Source: RYN-417 sp043745485
Lineage (GTDB): Bacteria > Patescibacteriota > Saccharimonadia > Saccharimonadales > JACDBH01
Reading direction: 5' to 3'
Assembly (NCBI GenBank): GCA_043745485.1
Contig: JAYTSU010000041.1
Location: 1-12,756, forward strand
Length of the DNA: 12,756 nucleotides
The notes under the pieces were generated by a model that had not been told where the DNA came from, did not search any database, and saw only the letters and a list, made by a program, of their open reading frames with translations. The position numbers and the translations under genes are program-made. Below are positions 11,123-12,756 of the stretch, one piece after another. Each line of letters begins with the position of its first letter. The stretch's first letter is position 1.

Positions 11123-11734
11123 ATGACAGATATAAATATGCATCCTAAAAACAATGATCTATCAGCTTATTGGTGTAATTATGTAGCGCCTGAAACAGAC
11201 GAACGATTTTTTTGGGCATGGCAAAAAATACAGGATGTCATAGATGAGGGTGATGTAGAGGACGTCTGTTTACTGCTTACAAGCTTAGCTACACTTGCAC
11301 CTGATGAATATGCAAAAGCATATCTTGCTGCAGGACCGCTGGAAGACTATTTGAATAAATTATATGCGAAAGGTGACAGTGTTAGCGCTAGTTATATCAA
11401 AGGCTTTAAAATAATTAATGAACTATTTCAGTATGTCTGGTCTCCTGAGGCAATCGAGTTCATCAACAAGCAGCAAATTACTGTAGCAACCTTTAATGAT
11501 GCAGTCTTAGATGCACAAAACAGATACAGCAAATTACGTTTTACAATTCTATTTTGGTGCACCTTCATATACCCAACGTCGGAAATAATAGTCAAGAACA
11601 ACTATAATGGTCTGTATGCTGAATCGCTTATTCCATTTAAACAAAATATTAAACAAGAAATTCTAACTAATACCGCACCGGATAATAAAGCTTTGAATGA
11701 TTTCGAGACACGTAATAATTTAAGATCGACATAG
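11123..11734 (+). CDS. DUF6869-like protein
   Basis: 203 aa, soluble, acidic in the first half. Residues about 14-90 (AYWCNYVAPETDERFFWAWQKIQDVIDE..., LLLTSLATLAPDEYAKAYLAAGPLEDYL) show the helical pattern I associate with DUF6869: W-A-W near the start, a Leu-rich helix, and the AAGPLEDxL motif. The remaining ~110 residues are not recognised (KGFKIINELFQYVWSPEAIEFIN..., FWCTFIYPTSEII). The family has no established function; some members sit near toxin-immunity type genes, which is weak context only. No Shine-Dalgarno site precedes the ATG, and a -10 box lies 8 nt upstream. Gaps on both sides suggest a single-gene transcript. Stop is TAG. Family call moderate. Confidence 0.75.
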   Translation: MTDINMHPKNNDLSAYWCNYVAPETDERFFWAWQKIQDVIDEGDVEDVCLLLTSLATLAPDEYAKAYLAAGPLEDYLNKLYAKGDSVSASYIKGFKIINELFQYVWSPEAIEFINKQQITVATFNDAVLDAQNRYSKLRFTILFWCTFIYPTSEIIVKNNYNGLYAESLIPFKQNIKQEILTNTAPDNKALNDFETRNNLRST

Positions 11735-12101
11735 TATTGTCCTTGAACTACTAATGCATGTTCAGCTTAGAATATAAAAACTATTTTCTAGCATGAAGCA
11801 CATAAAATTGTACTAAATTAACACATGATACTCTGACATCTCCTGCTAATATAATTAATGTAATTCACTACTCTTTGATGACTAAGAAAATTTAGTTACG
11901 TTTATTAACAGTATAGAATATGTTGTCATGTTTTCAGCGCTAGTGCTACATTTACAATAGGTAGTGAACCGTCTATGTTTAACACAATGATCGATTTGTT
12001 GAGGGCATGCCAAGTTAGTAGTTTGGCGTTCTGAGTAAGACTAAAAACCACTCAAACTGGTTAACCTTGCTATTACACTGCTGAGCTAAGATAATTATTG
12101 T
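11735..12101. other. Gene-free stretch of 367 bp
   Basis: AT-rich. No ORF above about 18 codons was found on the forward strand, and no tRNA or known RNA motif was seen. Small dyads exist: TGAAC/GTTCA near 11745-11765, GCCAA/TTGGC (12009-12027) and AACCA/TGGTT (12046-12062). None has a T tract. The last bases carry a possible -10 box for the next gene. Confidence 0.5.
12087..12095 (+). promoter_or_regulatory. Possible -10 box of the last gene
   Basis: TAAGAT (12087-12092) or the overlapping GATAAT (12090-12095), 9 or 6 nt before the ATG at 12102. This is the same close spacing as at other starts in the window; no -35 was recognised. Confidence 0.35.
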
Positions 12102-12756
12102 ATGAGTGAATTTTTAGAGGACTTCTCCTTTTATGAAGATGACTGGGTTGATCAGGGTGATTTAGATATAAAGAATAGTGCACTGGCGAAGCCTAGCGAA
12201 GATTATTTTCTACTTTCCAAACCCTTGCAGCCGAAGTACTCCGTAGGAAAATATGTTATGGAACAAGGCTTTCAAGTGCCATTGTTAGCAGGTGCAGAAG
12301 ATATCGCTAGTGCTGTTGATGGCGGTACTTTAATGATTCGTAGTGAACTTCAACAGGATTACGCGGGACTTGGTGGAATATTCTCTAGCTACGTTGTAGA
12401 CAGAGCATTATCTGAAGGATCTACTGATTACCAAATAAGGCTTAACGATGTAATCAAAACGGCTTTGCGTACGGGGGAGCTATCTCCACAAGAGTATATG
12501 GAAAGACTACACCCTTATGATAGTTGGGAATATGGACGAGTTAAACTTTTCGAAGAAGCCTTAGAACTTGGGCTTACAAAAATGCCTATAGACCTAAGGG
12601 TTAGTGCGAGTACGTGGAGATATATTGAAGGTACTAACGTAACTGTGTTCAAAGACCCACATGTTGACGGTAGATATCATTTCGGCGTATCGCCACATGG
12701 TCAATCAGTAGGTGATTATAGGATTGAAAAAGGTGAGTATGCCAAAGAGAAAACAT
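12102..12756 (+). CDS. Unrecognised protein, N-terminal 218 residues (3' end outside window)
   Basis: An open frame of 218 codons from ATG (MSEFLEDFSFYEDDWVDQG) to the right edge with no stop. The N-terminus is acidic and aromatic. Residues about 60-100 contain DGGTLMIRSELQQDYAGLGGIFSSYV, which loosely recalls the RS...D..S.AG segment of the nucleotide-binding domain in PEP synthase/pyruvate phosphate dikinase-type proteins; I give this little weight. Later parts (YMERLHPYDSWEYGRVKLFEEALELGL; TWRYIEGTNVTVFKDPHVDGRYHFG) are of mixed composition, with no signal peptide or membrane segment. No Shine-Dalgarno site; a -10-like box lies 6-9 nt upstream. Even codon use and the long frame make it very likely real. 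Function unknown. Confidence 0.75.
   Translation, partial: MSEFLEDFSFYEDDWVDQGDLDIKNSALAKPSEDYFLLSKPLQPKYSVGKYVMEQGFQVPLLAGAEDIASAVDGGTLMIRSELQQDYAGLGGIFSSYVVDRALSEGSTDYQIRLNDVIKTALRTGELSPQEYMERLHPYDSWEYGRVKLFEEALELGLTKMPIDLRVSASTWRYIEGTNVTVFKDPHVDGRYHFGVSPHGQSVGDYRIEKGEYAKEKT

Noticed and set aside
11836..11860. ACATCTCCTGCTAATATAATT resembles the reverse-strand loops of the hairpin array
   Set aside because: No flanking stem of comparable length could be built around it, so it was not counted as another copy.

Overview
The window (roughly 40-45% GC by eye) looks like a chromosomal piece of a Patescibacteria/CPR bacterium, most likely Candidatus Saccharibacteria (TM7). This is inferred from the genes: short informational proteins with odd tails (S16, KhpA), small two-helix membrane proteins, a YegP-like DUF1508 pair, an Excalibur membrane protein, tightly packed genes, and promoters placed so close to start codons that many messages should be leaderless. 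The standard stop code fits: every conserved protein reads through full length. No rRNA, tRNA, CRISPR array, insertion sequence or phage module was seen.

Left half (1-7073), core information processing. The 3' part of leuS meets a reverse-strand LysM envelope protein tail to tail. Then comes a forward run of rpmF (L32), nusB, a NUDIX hydrolase, a previously unlisted 43-codon ORF and rnc (RNase III), the last two coupled by TGATG. A 360-bp gene-free gap before rpsP holds three contiguous hairpins of about 64 nt. Two of them carry complementary 25-nt loops on covarying stems. After it come rpsP (S16), khpA (KH-domain RNA-binding protein), a reverse-strand orphan and trmD. The usual rpsP-khpA-rimM-trmD-rplS order is present, but no rimM or rplS lies here.

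Right half (7070-12756), accessory and membrane genes. These are a channel-like membrane protein, a 57-aa two-helix membrane protein and a YkvA/DUF1232-like small membrane protein (all reverse), followed by a forward series: alpha/beta hydrolase, CDF metal transporter lacking its cytoplasmic domain, YegP-like protein with an Excalibur protein, a DUF6869-like protein, and an unrecognised ORF that runs off the right edge.

Three architectural themes recur. (1) Good -10 boxes lie 6-9 nt before ATG for at least five genes, whereas rpmF, rnc, khpA and the YegP-like gene have Shine-Dalgarno sites. (2) All three convergent gene pairs overlap by exactly 4 nt, with both stops in one self-complementary tetramer (CTAG, TTAA, CTAG). 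(3) None of the 18 confident genes with visible ends stops with TGA (10 TAG, 8 TAA). The most interesting unexplained object is the hairpin array at 4597-4790.
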